Positions 46,834-57,327 of a stretch of DNA of 64,000 nt are shown piece by piece. Made by a program: the position numbers and the translations under genes. Source of the DNA: Saccharomycopsis malanga (taxonomy: Eukaryota > Ascomycota > Saccharomycetes > Ascoideales > Saccharomycopsidaceae); NCBI GenBank assembly GCA_004014935.1, contig CP025326.1, forward strand, positions 1 through 64,000, in the 5' to 3' direction. Position 1 is the first letter of the stretch, and every line of letters begins with the position of its first letter. The notes beneath the pieces were generated by a model that searched no databases, was not told where the DNA came from, and saw nothing but the letters and a program-made list of their open reading frames with translations.

Positions 46834-48822
46834 TCACAAATGAGGAATATTCATGTTTGCCATGACCATGTTGGCTATACTAAAGATTCCTTCGCCCAAA
46901 ACCAATCCTGAGCTGAAAATAATCATGTCGACTTTTTTGTCATGGCTGTTTTTGGTTCCATGTTTTAACCATAGATAGGCTGCCAAGCCGCCCAAGAATC
47001 TGGCCAAGGTGAAGGATGGGATATTGTATAAGCCCACACCTACGGGAACACCGCTGGGCAAATATACAAGTTTATTGTAATGTTTATGAGTGGGAGGAAG
47101 AATATTCTTCAACAAGGCAATGACAGCAAACACGAATGCCAATATCAAGGAGAATTCAAACACATGGTCCGGAAGACCTTTGCCAGTAACCAATCTAGCA
47201 CAATCGACCCATATGATGGCAGTTGGTATGCGAAACAAATCGTTAGGAATATCGTAAACCGCATTGTAAATCTTATACATGAACGCCAGGAGAAATACCG
47301 ACCATACAGTGCCGATGATTTGAGCGTAAAACTGGCTTTTAGGAGATGCTCCCAACAAGTGGCCAGTCTTCAAGTCCTGCATCAAATCGCCAGCTTGTTG
47401 AGCACCAGCCTCGGCAATCCCGCCAGCAACAAGGTTGATCAAGATACCGGCTGGATGGTTTCTGGAAACCAAGAGGGCTATGATCAACTGGGAAAGTTTT
47501 CCTATGCCACTGACTGGATTGAGATCGGTTTCACCGAGGGCTCGAACTGCTAGGATAGATAAGAAGAATGCCAATAGCACGGCAAACAATACAGCAGTGA
47601 CATCCACTACACTGAAGATCCAATTGATAGCGGCCACACAAAGGATTGTTGACATGATTATGCCAATGATAGTTATGGTGCGAGATACCAAATACTTGTC
47701 ATCAACATCCTCAACAGACGTTTGTGCGTTGGAATTGCGTAGCAAGGCTTGTGACTCCGCAGTGTTTCGTTTATGTTTGTTACGATTCAAATTGTATATG
47801 GATTTGACTACGATAGCTAAAAAGGATACAATACTGTCGCTAACCATGACACTAAGACTGATCCATAATATCCAGCCCTGGGCGCCGGTTTTCCAGTCGC
47901 CAATGGGACCAGAGACCCAGCCCATGTGCTGGACAAAAGGAGCTAGGATGCCCCAGCCTAGCACTGCTCCGAAAAGCATGTAGGACACCGTGGGCAAGCC
48001 CATAATGATGCCTTGGCCTATATACGCTGGCGACGGCTGGAAGTTCCATAGATGATGGGAAGACATGTTGTAACCAAAGATAGGAAGTGCCCGTACAATG
48101 GGAAGAAAGTAGGAGATGACTGTATAAAAGGACGAAACGCTAAATGTCAAAAGAAGCGTCCTGAGGTTCTTTTGGTAAGACTCCATTTGCTTCAACGCTA
48201 CAAGAGACTGCAGCTCTATAAGATTTGAATCTGTTCTGGCCACGGCTACAGTGTCGTCAGGAGTTGCTTCGAAATACTCCTCCACAGGGCTGGCGACATC
48301 CTCGTTGATCTCAGTATGATGTAACACCGAGATTAAGGTGGCAGTGGCAGAGCCAGATGGAAACGGAAGTTTTTCCCGAACCACAACCTGTTTTCTCAAA
48401 GGAATAGCGAAAAATATCCCAAAAAAACCCAAGCCAATCGACCATACAATCAATTCTTTGGTGCTGAAGAGAATATTGCGACCCAATCCGGTTTCCTCGG
48501 CAGTAAGAAACTTCTCAATCGCAGGAATAATACCAACAAACCCATACGCCAAGGGCCCAGTCCCTACACTCACAGCTACACTCTGGACAAACACATTTTC
48601 CACATCGCTAAACGGATATTGAAGATGAGCACTAAGACCCTTGAATATGGCAAAGGCGAGCAAAGCAGAGGGCAAAGACATCATCGATACCCATCCTGTC
48701 TGTAACCCAAACTGGAAATTGGATACAAGAACTAATGATCCAACCACTAACCCAGCTATTATAGACCGAGGCGTCACTTGCGGTAACAGCGGCTTCTGTT
48801 TCCATGGTATTACTTCGGGCAT
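46834..48822 (-). CDS. Oligopeptide transporter (OPT) family membrane protein
   Basis: OPT proteins are proton-coupled importers of peptides or metal chelates; this one resembles the S. cerevisiae YGL114W branch rather than Opt1/Opt2. Start is set at ATG 48820-48822 (MPEVIPWKQKPLLPQVTPRS), giving 662 residues; the frame upstream starts only at TTG. Membrane segments are spread over the whole length (for example IIAGLVVGSLVLVSNFQFGL, ELIVWSIGLGFFGIFFAIPL, ILCVAAINWIFSVVDVTAVL). Family motifs include LPFPSGSATATLI, GAVLGWGILAPF, GGIAEAGAQQAGDLMQDLKT with GHLLGASPK, and the late GVPVGVGLYNIPSFTLARFLGG. The location is probably plasma or endomembrane; the substrate cannot be told from sequence. 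Confidence 0.88.
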   Translation of the reverse strand: MPEVIPWKQKPLLPQVTPRSIIAGLVVGSLVLVSNFQFGLQTGWVSMMSLPSALLAFAIFKGLSAHLQYPFSDVENVFVQSVAVSVGTGPLAYGFVGIIPAIEKFLTAEETGLGRNILFSTKELIVWSIGLGFFGIFFAIPLRKQVVVREKLPFPSGSATATLISVLHHTEINEDVASPVEEYFEATPDDTVAVARTDSNLIELQSLVALKQMESYQKNLRTLLLTFSVSSFYTVISYFLPIVRALPIFGYNMSSHHLWNFQPSPAYIGQGIIMGLPTVSYMLFGAVLGWGILAPFVQHMGWVSGPIGDWKTGAQGWILWISLSVMVSDSIVSFLAIVVKSIYNLNRNKHKRNTAESQALLRNSNAQTSVEDVDDKYLVSRTITIIGIIMSTILCVAAINWIFSVVDVTAVLFAVLLAFFLSILAVRALGETDLNPVSGIGKLSQLIIALLVSRNHPAGILINLVAGGIAEAGAQQAGDLMQDLKTGHLLGASPKSQFYAQIIGTVWSVFLLAFMYKIYNAVYDIPNDLFRIPTAIIWVDCARLVTGKGLPDHVFEFSLILAFVFAVIALLKNILPPTHKHYNKLVYLPSGVPVGVGLYNIPSFTLARFLGGLAAYLWLKHGTKNSHDKKVDMIIFSSGLVLGEGIFSIANMVMANMNIPHL

Positions 48823-49607
48823 CTTCAAATAATAATCACCGAGATACTCTCGGTTGTCTATAAAACCAAGATTAACCAATCTTTTATCAATGTTTCTGAT
48901 GTAATCTTATCAAATCGCAAGTGATGATTGATTAGTATTATTAATCATCGCGCAGATTTTTCGCCCCGATAAGCGGGCCTTATAAAGTGGTAGTTGGGAT
49001 ATAGTGATGAGAATCTTAATATTACAGAAATGACTCTACTACTAGAATTTGATAACCCATAAATTCTGGTTTTTGAATTAGTCACTTTAAACCAAACTAT
49101 CTGTATTGTTCAATAAAAAACTATCTGCTTGCTATATTATTCTATAATAATAATAAGAATAAATAAACAAGTACTCACAGTCCTAGAGATTAAATAGCTC
49201 TTTTTAAATTAAAATGTATGCAACTTTTATTGTTATGACCGAAATCCACCATCTTAGCCAGAACACATATATTGCAAACCTATGCTAAAATTCGTATATA
49301 CGCTATGCTAAAGGCTTGCGAAAAAAAGCCAATATGCCTAGTTCAATAACATCTCCATATTCATTTATTTGAGCAGCTGATGAGTTGTAGTGTAATTACT
49401 AAACTATTTCTAGGTCATTGCTCAAACAGTTAAGCTCACCTGTGTTTTTCATGTCCAATTTTGAAAGAGAACTTGCTAACTGGCCGTATCCATAGCAGTG
49501 ATCTATTACTGTTACATTTATTACCTGTTTTGAAAACTTGACCTTTTGTAATACTCATACAAATACACAAGCTAAAAACAAAATATAAAAGAGCAATGAA
49601 TAACTAC
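48823..49607. other. Intergenic: OPT gene promoter and helicase 3' flank
   Basis: 785 bp, AT-rich, with TATTCTATAATAATAATAAG at 49138 resembling a SINE tail but without the diagnostic CTGGGCTCG string, so not called. No gene is seen. Confidence 0.4.
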
Positions 49608-51590
49608 CTATTTGAGCTTTTCCAAGTCAGCGTAGAATTTAATGACATCCTCAGAAGCTCTGATTTTGGATGCTGTAAAGTTCAATATTTGCAATCTGTC
49701 CTGGGAGGTGGCTCTTGAAAGGGCCACGTAGACTTGGCCTTTTTCAAAGGTTTTTTCCAAGTTGACCTTGACACGGTCCAATGTTTGGCCCTGGGATTTA
49801 TGAATGGATAATGCCCAGGAGAGAAGTAATGGGACCTGATGTCTAGCGCAAGTTTTACCAGAATAATTTATTGAAAACTCCTGAGGGGTGATGAGTTCGA
49901 TTTTTTTTCTCTCTTCCATTCCAGGGATTGAGAACGCCACCAAAGGATAAGCTGCTGATTTCGGGGCCTTGCTAGCATCGTTGATAAATGGTTTCATACG
50001 GTGTCTTTCTGCTTTGGTGAATTTTTGAAACCATTCTTTTGCAGCATTTTCCTCCTCTGGGCTATCGAAGCCACCAATGCAATTGGAAATAAATCTGATC
50101 TGCTCCAAGATGAACGGACTATCAAGATTATACTTTCCAAAATCATTAAGGATCTGCACATAGAGAGGTTCAGTCAAGAACGTAAGAACCATACCAACAG
50201 TTCCATTGACCAAAAAGTCGTCGACGTTTTTCAACATCAAAACCTGAGCGTTTTCTTTGAGAACAAGCTCTTCGGGAGCAAGCATATTGTCCAACATTTT
50301 CTTTTCCTGTTCTTGGATATAAGGCTGCTGGCCACTGAAAACGTCTTTGGCTTTGAATTTACGTGGTTTTCCCGGAAGCTTTTCCAAACGCGTGGAATTC
50401 GAAAAGTTCACCTCGTTACGTGTAGGATAAAGCTCTGTCGGCTGGATATTGTCCGAATAGTGCACCTCACGAGCCAACTTCTGGAACTTTGCAGTAACAG
50501 AGGCATCACAGTTGCCTAAGCGAACAGTGTTCAACATGTCTATAAGCTCTGTGTCCCCACGTTGTCTGAACACTTTGGAGAGTAGAATAGTACGTTGCAC
50601 CACGTTTTTCCACTCAGGACTTTGAAAGGCATACTTGGGCGTACGCTGGTTGTATCTGTCAGGAACTGGTGGCAATTGGAAAAAATCGCCGGTTAAAATG
50701 ACCTGGATGCCTCCAAACGGCTTATCATTCTTACGAACCATCTGGGCCACTTTACATAGCTTTGTGAACAAATCGCCGTCAATCATGGAGATCTCATCCA
50801 ACACCAACACTTTGGTAGCTTTCCAACGTTTCAAGGAATTCTGATTTTTCATCACTCGTTTAGCAAGCACATCAGCATTTCCTTCTCCTATTCCGATTCC
50901 TGCAAATCTATGGATTGTTTGGCCCCCAATGTTTACTGCTGCAAGTCCTGTAGAAGCTGTCACTGCCACTAAATCTTCTCTATGATATTTCACTACTAGC
51001 CGTCTAATGATTTCTCGTAAAAGAACAGACTTTCCTGTACCAGCACTACCAGTGAAAAACACATTTTGGTTCTGCTCCACAATCAAGTTGAGCACCTCCA
51101 TTTGCTCGTCACTGAATTGGATTCCTCCAGTAGAGACGCTCTGCACTGGTTCATTGAATGACGAATGTGGTGATTTGGAAAGACGTGGCCGGTGTTTGAA
51201 AGCTAGATTTTCAATCTTTTGGAAGGTTTGAACCGATTTTTCAGTAGTGACAGATTCCATAGTGGTTTTTCTTGCATATTCAGAATAACTGTTCCTATTA
51301 TTGAAATATTGTGATTTGCCCACATCTTTACCAGAAAATCCCTCTTTTTTATGAAACAGTTTATTGACACCAGTTATTTGTATCTCATCATCACTATCGC
51401 TAGATATTGCCACTATTTCTCTCTTTTTTGTAGCCTTCGCCTGGGGTTTGTTCACCGAATCATAGAATATGTACGGCTTTTGCTTACTGGTAACCGCACC
51501 ATTAGACACCTTTGCTTTTTTCAAACTGATAAACCCTGATAAAGTGCCCTGTTTTTTAACCCCAGAACCACTCTTGTTGGCTCCACTCAT
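49608..51590 (-). CDS. RRM3: Pif1-family DNA helicase, Rrm3-like
   Basis: This is a 5'-3' superfamily 1B helicase that helps forks past protein blocks such as tRNA genes and telomeres (Rrm3) or inhibits telomerase (Pif1). The 660 residues start at ATG 51588-51590. The N-terminus has a PCNA-binding-like box, Q14-GTLSGFI, followed by a SUMO-interaction-like IVAISSDSDDE near 58-68, the order seen in Rrm3. Helicase motifs are all present: Walker A FFTGSAGTGKS, motif Ia TASTGLAAVNIGGQTIHRFAGIG, Walker B VLVLDEISMIDG, motif III LTGDFFQLPPV, SIHKSQGQTLDRV and VYVALSRATSQDRLQIL. No mitochondrial presequence is obvious. Rrm3 versus Pif1 needs a tree. Confidence 0.88.
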   Translation of the reverse strand: MSGANKSGSGVKKQGTLSGFISLKKAKVSNGAVTSKQKPYIFYDSVNKPQAKATKKREIVAISSDSDDEIQITGVNKLFHKKEGFSGKDVGKSQYFNNRNSYSEYARKTTMESVTTEKSVQTFQKIENLAFKHRPRLSKSPHSSFNEPVQSVSTGGIQFSDEQMEVLNLIVEQNQNVFFTGSAGTGKSVLLREIIRRLVVKYHREDLVAVTASTGLAAVNIGGQTIHRFAGIGIGEGNADVLAKRVMKNQNSLKRWKATKVLVLDEISMIDGDLFTKLCKVAQMVRKNDKPFGGIQVILTGDFFQLPPVPDRYNQRTPKYAFQSPEWKNVVQRTILLSKVFRQRGDTELIDMLNTVRLGNCDASVTAKFQKLAREVHYSDNIQPTELYPTRNEVNFSNSTRLEKLPGKPRKFKAKDVFSGQQPYIQEQEKKMLDNMLAPEELVLKENAQVLMLKNVDDFLVNGTVGMVLTFLTEPLYVQILNDFGKYNLDSPFILEQIRFISNCIGGFDSPEEENAAKEWFQKFTKAERHRMKPFINDASKAPKSAAYPLVAFSIPGMEERKKIELITPQEFSINYSGKTCARHQVPLLLSWALSIHKSQGQTLDRVKVNLEKTFEKGQVYVALSRATSQDRLQILNFTASKIRASEDVIKFYADLEKLK

Positions 51591-51714
51591 CGCAAGAGTT
51601 TGGTGACAAGATTATCTTGAATCTCTTTAGCTAGATATAGCAGTAGAGATGCTATTTTAGCGATGGTCTCCTACGAAAAATTGTGAAATGAAAGGCGTTT
51701 TTCACCGCACCGAT

Positions 51715-51727
51715 CGCGTCGCGTTTT
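51715..51727 (-). promoter_or_regulatory. Overlapping MCB-like sites upstream of the helicase gene
   Basis: On the minus strand AAAACGCGACGCG contains two ACGCG cores about 125 bp upstream of the helicase ATG. MBF/SBF sites are common before DNA-replication genes. Confidence 0.45.
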
Positions 51728-51730
51728 CAA

Positions 51731-51790
51731 GTAGTAAGATATAGTAAGATATAGTAAGATATAGTAAGATATAGTAAGATATAGTAAGAC
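51731..51790. repeat. 10-bp tandem repeat, six units
   Basis: (G/A)TAGTAAGAT repeats in perfect register six times, followed by a degenerate seventh (ATAGTAAGAC). It lies in the promoter region of the helicase gene. Confidence 0.9.
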
Positions 51791-51968
51791 GAGTAATACT
51801 TTGTGTGCTTAGCTATAGTAGGCCAAATAAAGAACACTATACTTCAACAGTAAAACAAAAAATAGCAAATAATCATCGCTTCTCATGAGCTTCAAATTTG
51901 GCATTCATGAGAAGTGTAATCTGGAATATATATGGAATATAAAAAATGGAACAATTTGGGAGCTTAAC

Positions 51969-52020
51969 AAAAGTCACGTAACTGATATATACTGGGCTCG
52001 AAATATAAGATTATTATTAT
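51969..52020 (+). mobile_element. Solo SINE tail
   Basis: AACTGATATATACTGGGCTC and GAAATATAAGATTATTATTA match the 3' end almost perfectly with no body upstream: a strongly 5'-truncated insertion. Confidence 0.75.
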
Positions 52021-52261
52021 AACCAAAGTCTTAAAGCGGGTTAAATAATAAAAGATGATGGTACTCCCTTATACTATGTTAATCACCATCAACATAGTAT
52101 GACCCAAAACATCGTAAGCTTAGTATAGCCCAGCTAACGTGTAAGGAGTTTGTTGAACCGTTTCGTTCACTGGTGGAAAACCGCTCCCTTATTGTTTCAC
52201 CTTACTAGGCTAGCTCTACTATTTTGTGTTCGCATTTAAACTGTACAAATAGTAGTATAAT

Positions 52262-52455
52262 AACGTTTCTAGCCCAGTCCGTATCAAATATGTATATACG
52301 CCCTATAACGGGAATGGTAAAAGCTAATAAAAAAACTCAATCCATGTACATTACCTTCTGACTTCAAAAATTGAAAATTAAGCACTCTAGACTTCATTTT
52401 AGAACGGTTCGCTTGCCTGTGATCACATTCAGTATCGTAAAAAGTAGTTTCCAGT
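52262..52455 (-). mobile_element. SINE copy, 5'-truncated
   Basis: The reverse reading is AAACTACTTTTTACGATACT, GAATGTGATCACAGGCAAGC, GTCTAGAGTGCTTAATTTTC, GCTTTTACCATTCCCGTTAT, GGGCGTATATACATATTTGA, ending near TACGGACTGGGCTAG. Head and ATT tract are missing. Confidence 0.65.
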
Positions 52456-52701
52456 TGGTATTGCCTAAATGATACTTTTGGCAAAAATTGAGGACTCAAT
52501 CTTGTACATTCTATTATCATTTTGCCTGTAAAAGTCTCAAAATGACAACTACCAACACTGGTTTTTATAGCGATTGCAATAATTCAAAAACTCTCGCGAT
52601 TTTTCCAACAGCCAACAAACTGGATCATTTATTGAGTTGCCAAAAGCTTAGACAGTTTGGCTGGGCATAAATCTCCCCTTGATAATAAGATGTACAAATC
52701 T

Positions 52702-54078
52702 CTACCGTTTCAAAGCTTGTTTGACTCTTTTCTTTAACCGATTTTCAAACCTCAACTGATTCAAAACACCTTGGTTACGGATGAATGTGTCTTCTTTTAC
52801 CGTTTGATTCAATTTGACAAAAGCAGGGTTGTGTTTCTCATTTAAAAACTTCCCAACATGAGCCAAATTGTCTCTTGAATTAAACACCAAGAGCGCCTCG
52901 TTGAACAATTGATTAACAGAGTTTATGACACGAGGGCTTTCTTCTAGATAATTTTTGTTAATGTCATTTTTGTTCTGTTCTTTTCCAAAAAATATATCAA
53001 TAGGATAATTGAGCAACACCTTCAAAACGTCGCCATAATCGTCACAACCAACAATAAGAAGTTCTTTTATGTACAAAAGCAACACCAATATTACAGAGGA
53101 GACAATGGTATTAAAGTCACTATTACTAGTCAAATTGCTGAGGTTTTTGATTTGTTGAAAGCTGATCAATTTGTCCCATAATGGAAGCACTACAGGTAAT
53201 GTAAGCTCGCGATTCAAAAGAAGACGATACCAACGGATTAGCCATATCTGGCTTTCAAGCTGAAGGGTTTCATTGAAATAAACATACAAGTCGTAATCAA
53301 ACTCGCAAAGCAAGGTTTCAAACTCACGGCAAACAGCAAGTAAATTGGTTTCTACAAAATAAGACGCCTGCGGGTTTATCATGAATATGGTAAACATATG
53401 GAATGTATCAGAAAGACTGTATTTGATATCCAATACTTCAGATATCATGTCATCTTCTACGGCATCTTGAAGGCTCTCCTCACAAACAATAAGATAGATC
53501 ACCGCAGCAATCTCATGCATACCCTGGCGATAACCAACGTCCTGATTAAGCTTGTACCATATATAAAGCAATTGAATAAGATTTTTTTTCACTGAAAAGT
53601 CCTGGAAAAACGTAAAACCAGGAAAAATTCGCTCCACATCTAAAATGATGGTATTCAACTCCTCAAGATCTCGCTCGAGACTGCCTGAAAGAGGATCGTT
53701 CACTACATTGGATAAAGGCTTTTGAACACGTTTCCGTTTGGTGCCTATAAGATTCTGTTTGATGTTGGGATTACGACATAAACTTTTCCCAAGAGGATCA
53801 TTAACATAATATGGAGAATCATTAGATAGCCTCGAAAAGGGAGGAAAATACTCTGTAGAAAGAAACAGGAAAGTCTGCCGCGACTCCCGAAGCCCTTTGA
53901 TAGCTGTTGGCAGAATATCAAGGGAATTGAGAATTAATACCGCTTTCCATAGAAAGCTCCGCGAGAAATCAGCAGTCGCTGGAGAATACCCTCCAGTTAT
54001 AACTCCACTTTTTAGATCCCCAATCGTTGCATACTCCTCAATAGTATTCTGTATTTTTTCCACGATTGATCTAGTCAT
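52702..54078 (-). CDS. GYP6: TBC-domain Rab GTPase-activating protein Gyp6
   Basis: Gyp6 stimulates GTP hydrolysis by Ypt6 and related Rabs in endosome-to-Golgi traffic. Start is set at ATG 54076-54078 (MTRSIVEKIQNTIEEYATIG); the codon before it is GTG. The product is 458 residues, the same as S. cerevisiae Gyp6. Catalytic dual fingers are visible: IILDVERIFPG (arginine finger) and GYRQGMHEI (glutamine finger). Later TBC blocks include QIWLIRWYRLLLNRELTLP and PLWDKLISF. The divergent region upstream, shared with ERF2, holds a full-length SINE, the only one found in a divergent promoter region here. Confidence 0.85.
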   Translation of the reverse strand: MTRSIVEKIQNTIEEYATIGDLKSGVITGGYSPATADFSRSFLWKAVLILNSLDILPTAIKGLRESRQTFLFLSTEYFPPFSRLSNDSPYYVNDPLGKSLCRNPNIKQNLIGTKRKRVQKPLSNVVNDPLSGSLERDLEELNTIILDVERIFPGFTFFQDFSVKKNLIQLLYIWYKLNQDVGYRQGMHEIAAVIYLIVCEESLQDAVEDDMISEVLDIKYSLSDTFHMFTIFMINPQASYFVETNLLAVCREFETLLCEFDYDLYVYFNETLQLESQIWLIRWYRLLLNRELTLPVVLPLWDKLISFQQIKNLSNLTSNSDFNTIVSSVILVLLLYIKELLIVGCDDYGDVLKVLLNYPIDIFFGKEQNKNDINKNYLEESPRVINSVNQLFNEALLVFNSRDNLAHVGKFLNEKHNPAFVKLNQTVKEDTFIRNQGVLNQLRFENRLKKRVKQALKR

Positions 54079-54499
54079 CACTATTGCCGCCTAAACACCC
54101 TCAATATTGTATTATATATGAGTTATATACAGTATATATCATCTATGAGCATTGATTCAATGATTTGAGGCATGTGACTTGGGTTTGACATGACATATTG
54201 ACCTATAATGATGATGATGATGATGATAATAATAATAATGACGCCAATTTATTTTCTTATGTCTAATCTTATTTTACTGTATTAAAGTTTTGGCATATAC
54301 AATCTACATGGTTTTTGAACCTAGCGGTAATGTGGATTTTTTAACGTTCAATATAGTTTGGAGAGTATATTATCATTACGCTATATACTTCATCTATGGT
54401 GTGGTCTTTTTTTTATTGAATTCTCTATTTATACAATACACTTTATCATTCTTCAACATGAACAATTACTACACATTTCTTGTTTTCTTAGTATATTGA
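54079..54499. other. GYP6 upstream region
   Basis: No gene is seen. A GATGAT run (about 54208-54239) is present. Frames at 54290-54558 are AT-driven and overlap the SINE. Confidence 0.4.
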
Positions 54500-54811
54500 A
54501 TGCCGCTGGACAGGATAGTTCAGCGGCTAGTATTTTTGGAGAAAAGAGAAAGACCTAACAGGCTCAAGGGTTCGATTCTTGTCAATAAAAACATTTTACT
54601 CACTGGTTTTACAATGTAGAAAAGGCAATTGTAACAGACTGAAACACGATCTAGACCAATAAATGCTTACTTTCCAATTCAGTCAAAAAAAAATATGATG
54701 ACCGGACATGATTGGGTTTATTTTATCAAGTTTTACCAATTCCCTTGAGAAATGGCTGGTATATACAAAGCTGATTTTTACTGGGCTCGAAATGGAAAAT
54801 ATTACTATTAT
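54500..54811 (+). mobile_element. SINE copy, full length, tRNA-sized head
   Basis: TATATTGA flanks it at 54492-54499 and 54812-54819. GACAGGA (54509-54515) pairs with TCTTGTC (54577-54583) with one G-U, enclosing 75 nt with an A-box-like TAGTTCAGCGG and the B box GGTTCGATTC. The body (CACGATCTAGACCAATAAAT) and end (CTGATTTTTACTGGGCTCGA, AATGG, ATTACTATTATTAT) are complete. Confidence 0.85.
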
Positions 54812-54819
54812 TATATTGA

Positions 54820-55110
54820 CTTGTTGACTTACAATAAGTTGGGCCAGAACCGTCCATCCTTATTGGGGGTTTTTCGTCATACCGGTTCCCATACTGAAAA
54901 GTTCCGTCGTCACGAGTCACTCGCTACAATGCCATAATGTAAGAGATGTTAGAGATGAGTTTAAAGTTGTAAGAGATTTTTAGAAGCTACAAGTGATTGG
55001 TAAAAGGCAGCTATGGCCAGTTAAAAGTGATTTTACATCAGAAATTGTGTTGCTGTTACTAAAATTGAAAGAAACGCTTTTTCAAAATCAGCTGTTGACA
55101 TCGAATAATA
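54820..55110. other. ERF2 upstream region
   Basis: No gene or motif could be supported. Confidence 0.4.
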
Positions 55111-56187
55111 ATGCCTATCAATGTTTTGACAACTAATAAGAACAAACCAGTAGAAAATGTGACGAAATGGCACAAGTTTCGGACATGGGTAGTCACGGAT
55201 CCCTCGTCCAGGTACAATAGGACCTTGCAAGCTAGAAAGTCACAGTCAACACTTGGTGATAGTTCAAATACAACGAAAAATTATGAAAAAATGGATATTT
55301 TCCGATGGGTATTCTGTTTTGGTGGCAGATTCCGAATTCCAAAGGCAGTTGCCCATATACCTTATATGGGATTCACAGTATCACTGCTTGTAGCCCCGGC
55401 AGTTTTGTATTTCGTATTTCTTGCCAGCTGGTTCTGGCATAATGTCTCTCCTGTCACGGTAATAATGTTTGTATATATGTGGTCTCATTGTCTTGTGAGT
55501 TTTTTCAAAGGTGCCATGACAGATCCAGGGGTTTTGCCTCGCAATATCAATATCACAGACAATGTCTTCACTATAACAAACGAATACTCCAACTCCATCA
55601 CTCTTCCCACGAAAAACAATATTCCAGTGACTACCAAGTATTGTTCTACATGTCGTCTTTGGAGACCTCCCAGAACCAGCCATTGTGCTGTTTGTGATGC
55701 CTGTGTGGTTGGATTGGATCACCACTGTGTTTGGTTGAACAACTGTGTAGGGCTTCGCAATTACAGCTATTTCTTTGGCTTTATCTTCATGGGGCTTTTA
55801 ACTACAATATATCTCAACGCCATGTCTTATTATTACATTTACCATCACCATGGACTGGCTCTAAACACCATTACAACATATCCAGCAAGTCTTACATTGG
55901 TTGTTTATTCACATCTACTTATGCTATATCCTCTTCTACTCGTGCCTTACCACATTTATCTTAACCTAGTGGGCCTCAAAACTAGAGAGTTTCTAAATTC
56001 CAATAGGTGCAACAGGACATTTTTCAAGAAATCTACGAAAACCAACCCATTTGATAGTGGGATACTTTGGAAAAACTTCATTTCAGGTCTATTCCAACCA
56101 AGGGGAGTCTCTTTTGTCCGCCCCAAAGATTTTTATGCAAACGACCAGACTTTAGACAAATTGCCTGCCGCTAAAGAGTTAGTATAA
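55111..56187 (+). CDS. ERF2: DHHC palmitoyltransferase Erf2
   Basis: Erf2, with Erf4, S-palmitoylates Ras proteins at the ER. The 358-residue protein has two membrane segments at about 95-145 (MGFTVSLLVAPAVLYFVFLA, PVTVIMFVYMWSHCLVSFF). The DHHC cysteine-rich domain follows (about 177-225: KYCSTCRLWRPPRTSHCAVC, then CVVGLDHHCVWLNNCVG). Two more membrane segments come after (about 230-255 and 270-295). All domain cysteines and the catalytic DHHC are present. The RPPRTSHC form and the N-terminal cytosolic extension are typical of Erf2. ATG 55111 is clear. The C-terminus is short (ending LPAAKELV). Confidence 0.88.
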   Translation: MPINVLTTNKNKPVENVTKWHKFRTWVVTDPSSRYNRTLQARKSQSTLGDSSNTTKNYEKMDIFRWVFCFGGRFRIPKAVAHIPYMGFTVSLLVAPAVLYFVFLASWFWHNVSPVTVIMFVYMWSHCLVSFFKGAMTDPGVLPRNINITDNVFTITNEYSNSITLPTKNNIPVTTKYCSTCRLWRPPRTSHCAVCDACVVGLDHHCVWLNNCVGLRNYSYFFGFIFMGLLTTIYLNAMSYYYIYHHHGLALNTITTYPASLTLVVYSHLLMLYPLLLVPYHIYLNLVGLKTREFLNSNRCNRTFFKKSTKTNPFDSGILWKNFISGLFQPRGVSFVRPKDFYANDQTLDKLPAAKELV

Positions 56188-57327
56188 GTCATTGCATTCT
56201 TTTACTCTTATCATCTTCCATTTTTCACACACTATCAGATTGAGTGGTCTCAGCATTTATTTTATCAGGAAACACCTTAAATTGATCATCATATGTGTGC
56301 TAGCTCTTTTACAATCTCACATACCCTTTTTGCATTGTTTCTGGCTTTAGTTTTGGCGTATTTTTAACAATTTCCCTTAGAGATAGTATATTATATTATG
56401 AAAAGTTTTCTGGGCGGGTATCCTTTCCAAATACGGTAATGGCCAGCAAATATGATATTACTGGTATTAATAATGACTATATTAACTATTATTGGTATTA
56501 ATAATGATTATATTGATTGATAATTAGTTTTAGCTGATAATGAATATATAGGTCAATAATTAGTATTGGCTGTATCGACTAGTATTAGTTGATAATGACT
56601 ATATCGATCAATAGTAGTTGTTGATATTTTACAAGCAATTAAGATTTATCCTCTTCTGATCGTCTAATACCGTAGTGCAGTATGAATGTACATTTAATGG
56701 TTTGACAAGTCAATTGGGGAAACTCAAAATACTTGTCAAGTCCTAATTGTTGTGATATTAAAACCCACCTGGTGAAAACCACCCAACTTACAACTTCCCA
56801 TAAATCTCATATACTCAGAATAAACATATTCTTCAATAAACAATTAGCATTGGTTGGCAAAGCCCATATAATACACCAGAGGTTCCAGACCACTGTATTC
56901 TAACCAAAAACGTAGTCGCTTGCTATGGCACGAGCCAGTGATGGATGGCTCTCCAAACTTTATATCTCGGCTTCTTTGACAGCAACTGTTGATTTGCCTC
57001 GTGCAATCGGATCAAATCCGGTTCGTATCATTAGGTTATCTGTCATTTGTAGATATTTCCAAACGTGTGATAAGGCATCAATTATAAATACCCATACTTT
57101 TGCGCAATTCTTGATTGCTGTCTAATGGTTTTTTGCACATCTTTATACTAGTTTTCGGAAATACAGATCAAAAACAATCAATTTTTATTATACTGAATCT
57201 CTTCCTTTATATTTTTTTGTGATAACCACCGAGGTTTAAACCACAGTTGCTTTGGATTATTTAATTGGCCAATTGGCATCAAACTTTATCTGTTCGGTGA
57301 ATCCACAGCTTTTCAACTTGTTTAACA
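56188..57327. other. Long intergenic region before the metallothionein gene
   Basis: No gene is called; the 66-codon frame at 56925-57125 has no recognisable product. A block of imperfect repeats built on GGTATTAATAATGACTATAT and TTAGTATTGGCT lies at about 56450-56640. I looked for copper-response sites of the Ace1 type upstream of the metallothionein and found no clean match. Confidence 0.4.

Larger units (their letters stand above)
51591..52701. other. Intergenic: helicase promoter and GYP6 3' flank
   Basis: 1111 bp that contain the ACGCG-type sites, a 10-bp tandem repeat and two SINE fragments, listed separately. No gene is seen. Confidence 0.5.

Noticed and set aside
49138-49165. ATT/AAT-rich string resembling a SINE tail
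   Set aside because: It lacks the diagnostic TACTGGGCTCGAAATATAAG segment; simple AT-rich sequence explains it.
56925-57125. 66-codon plus-strand frame before the metallothionein
   Set aside because: No recognisable product or supporting context.
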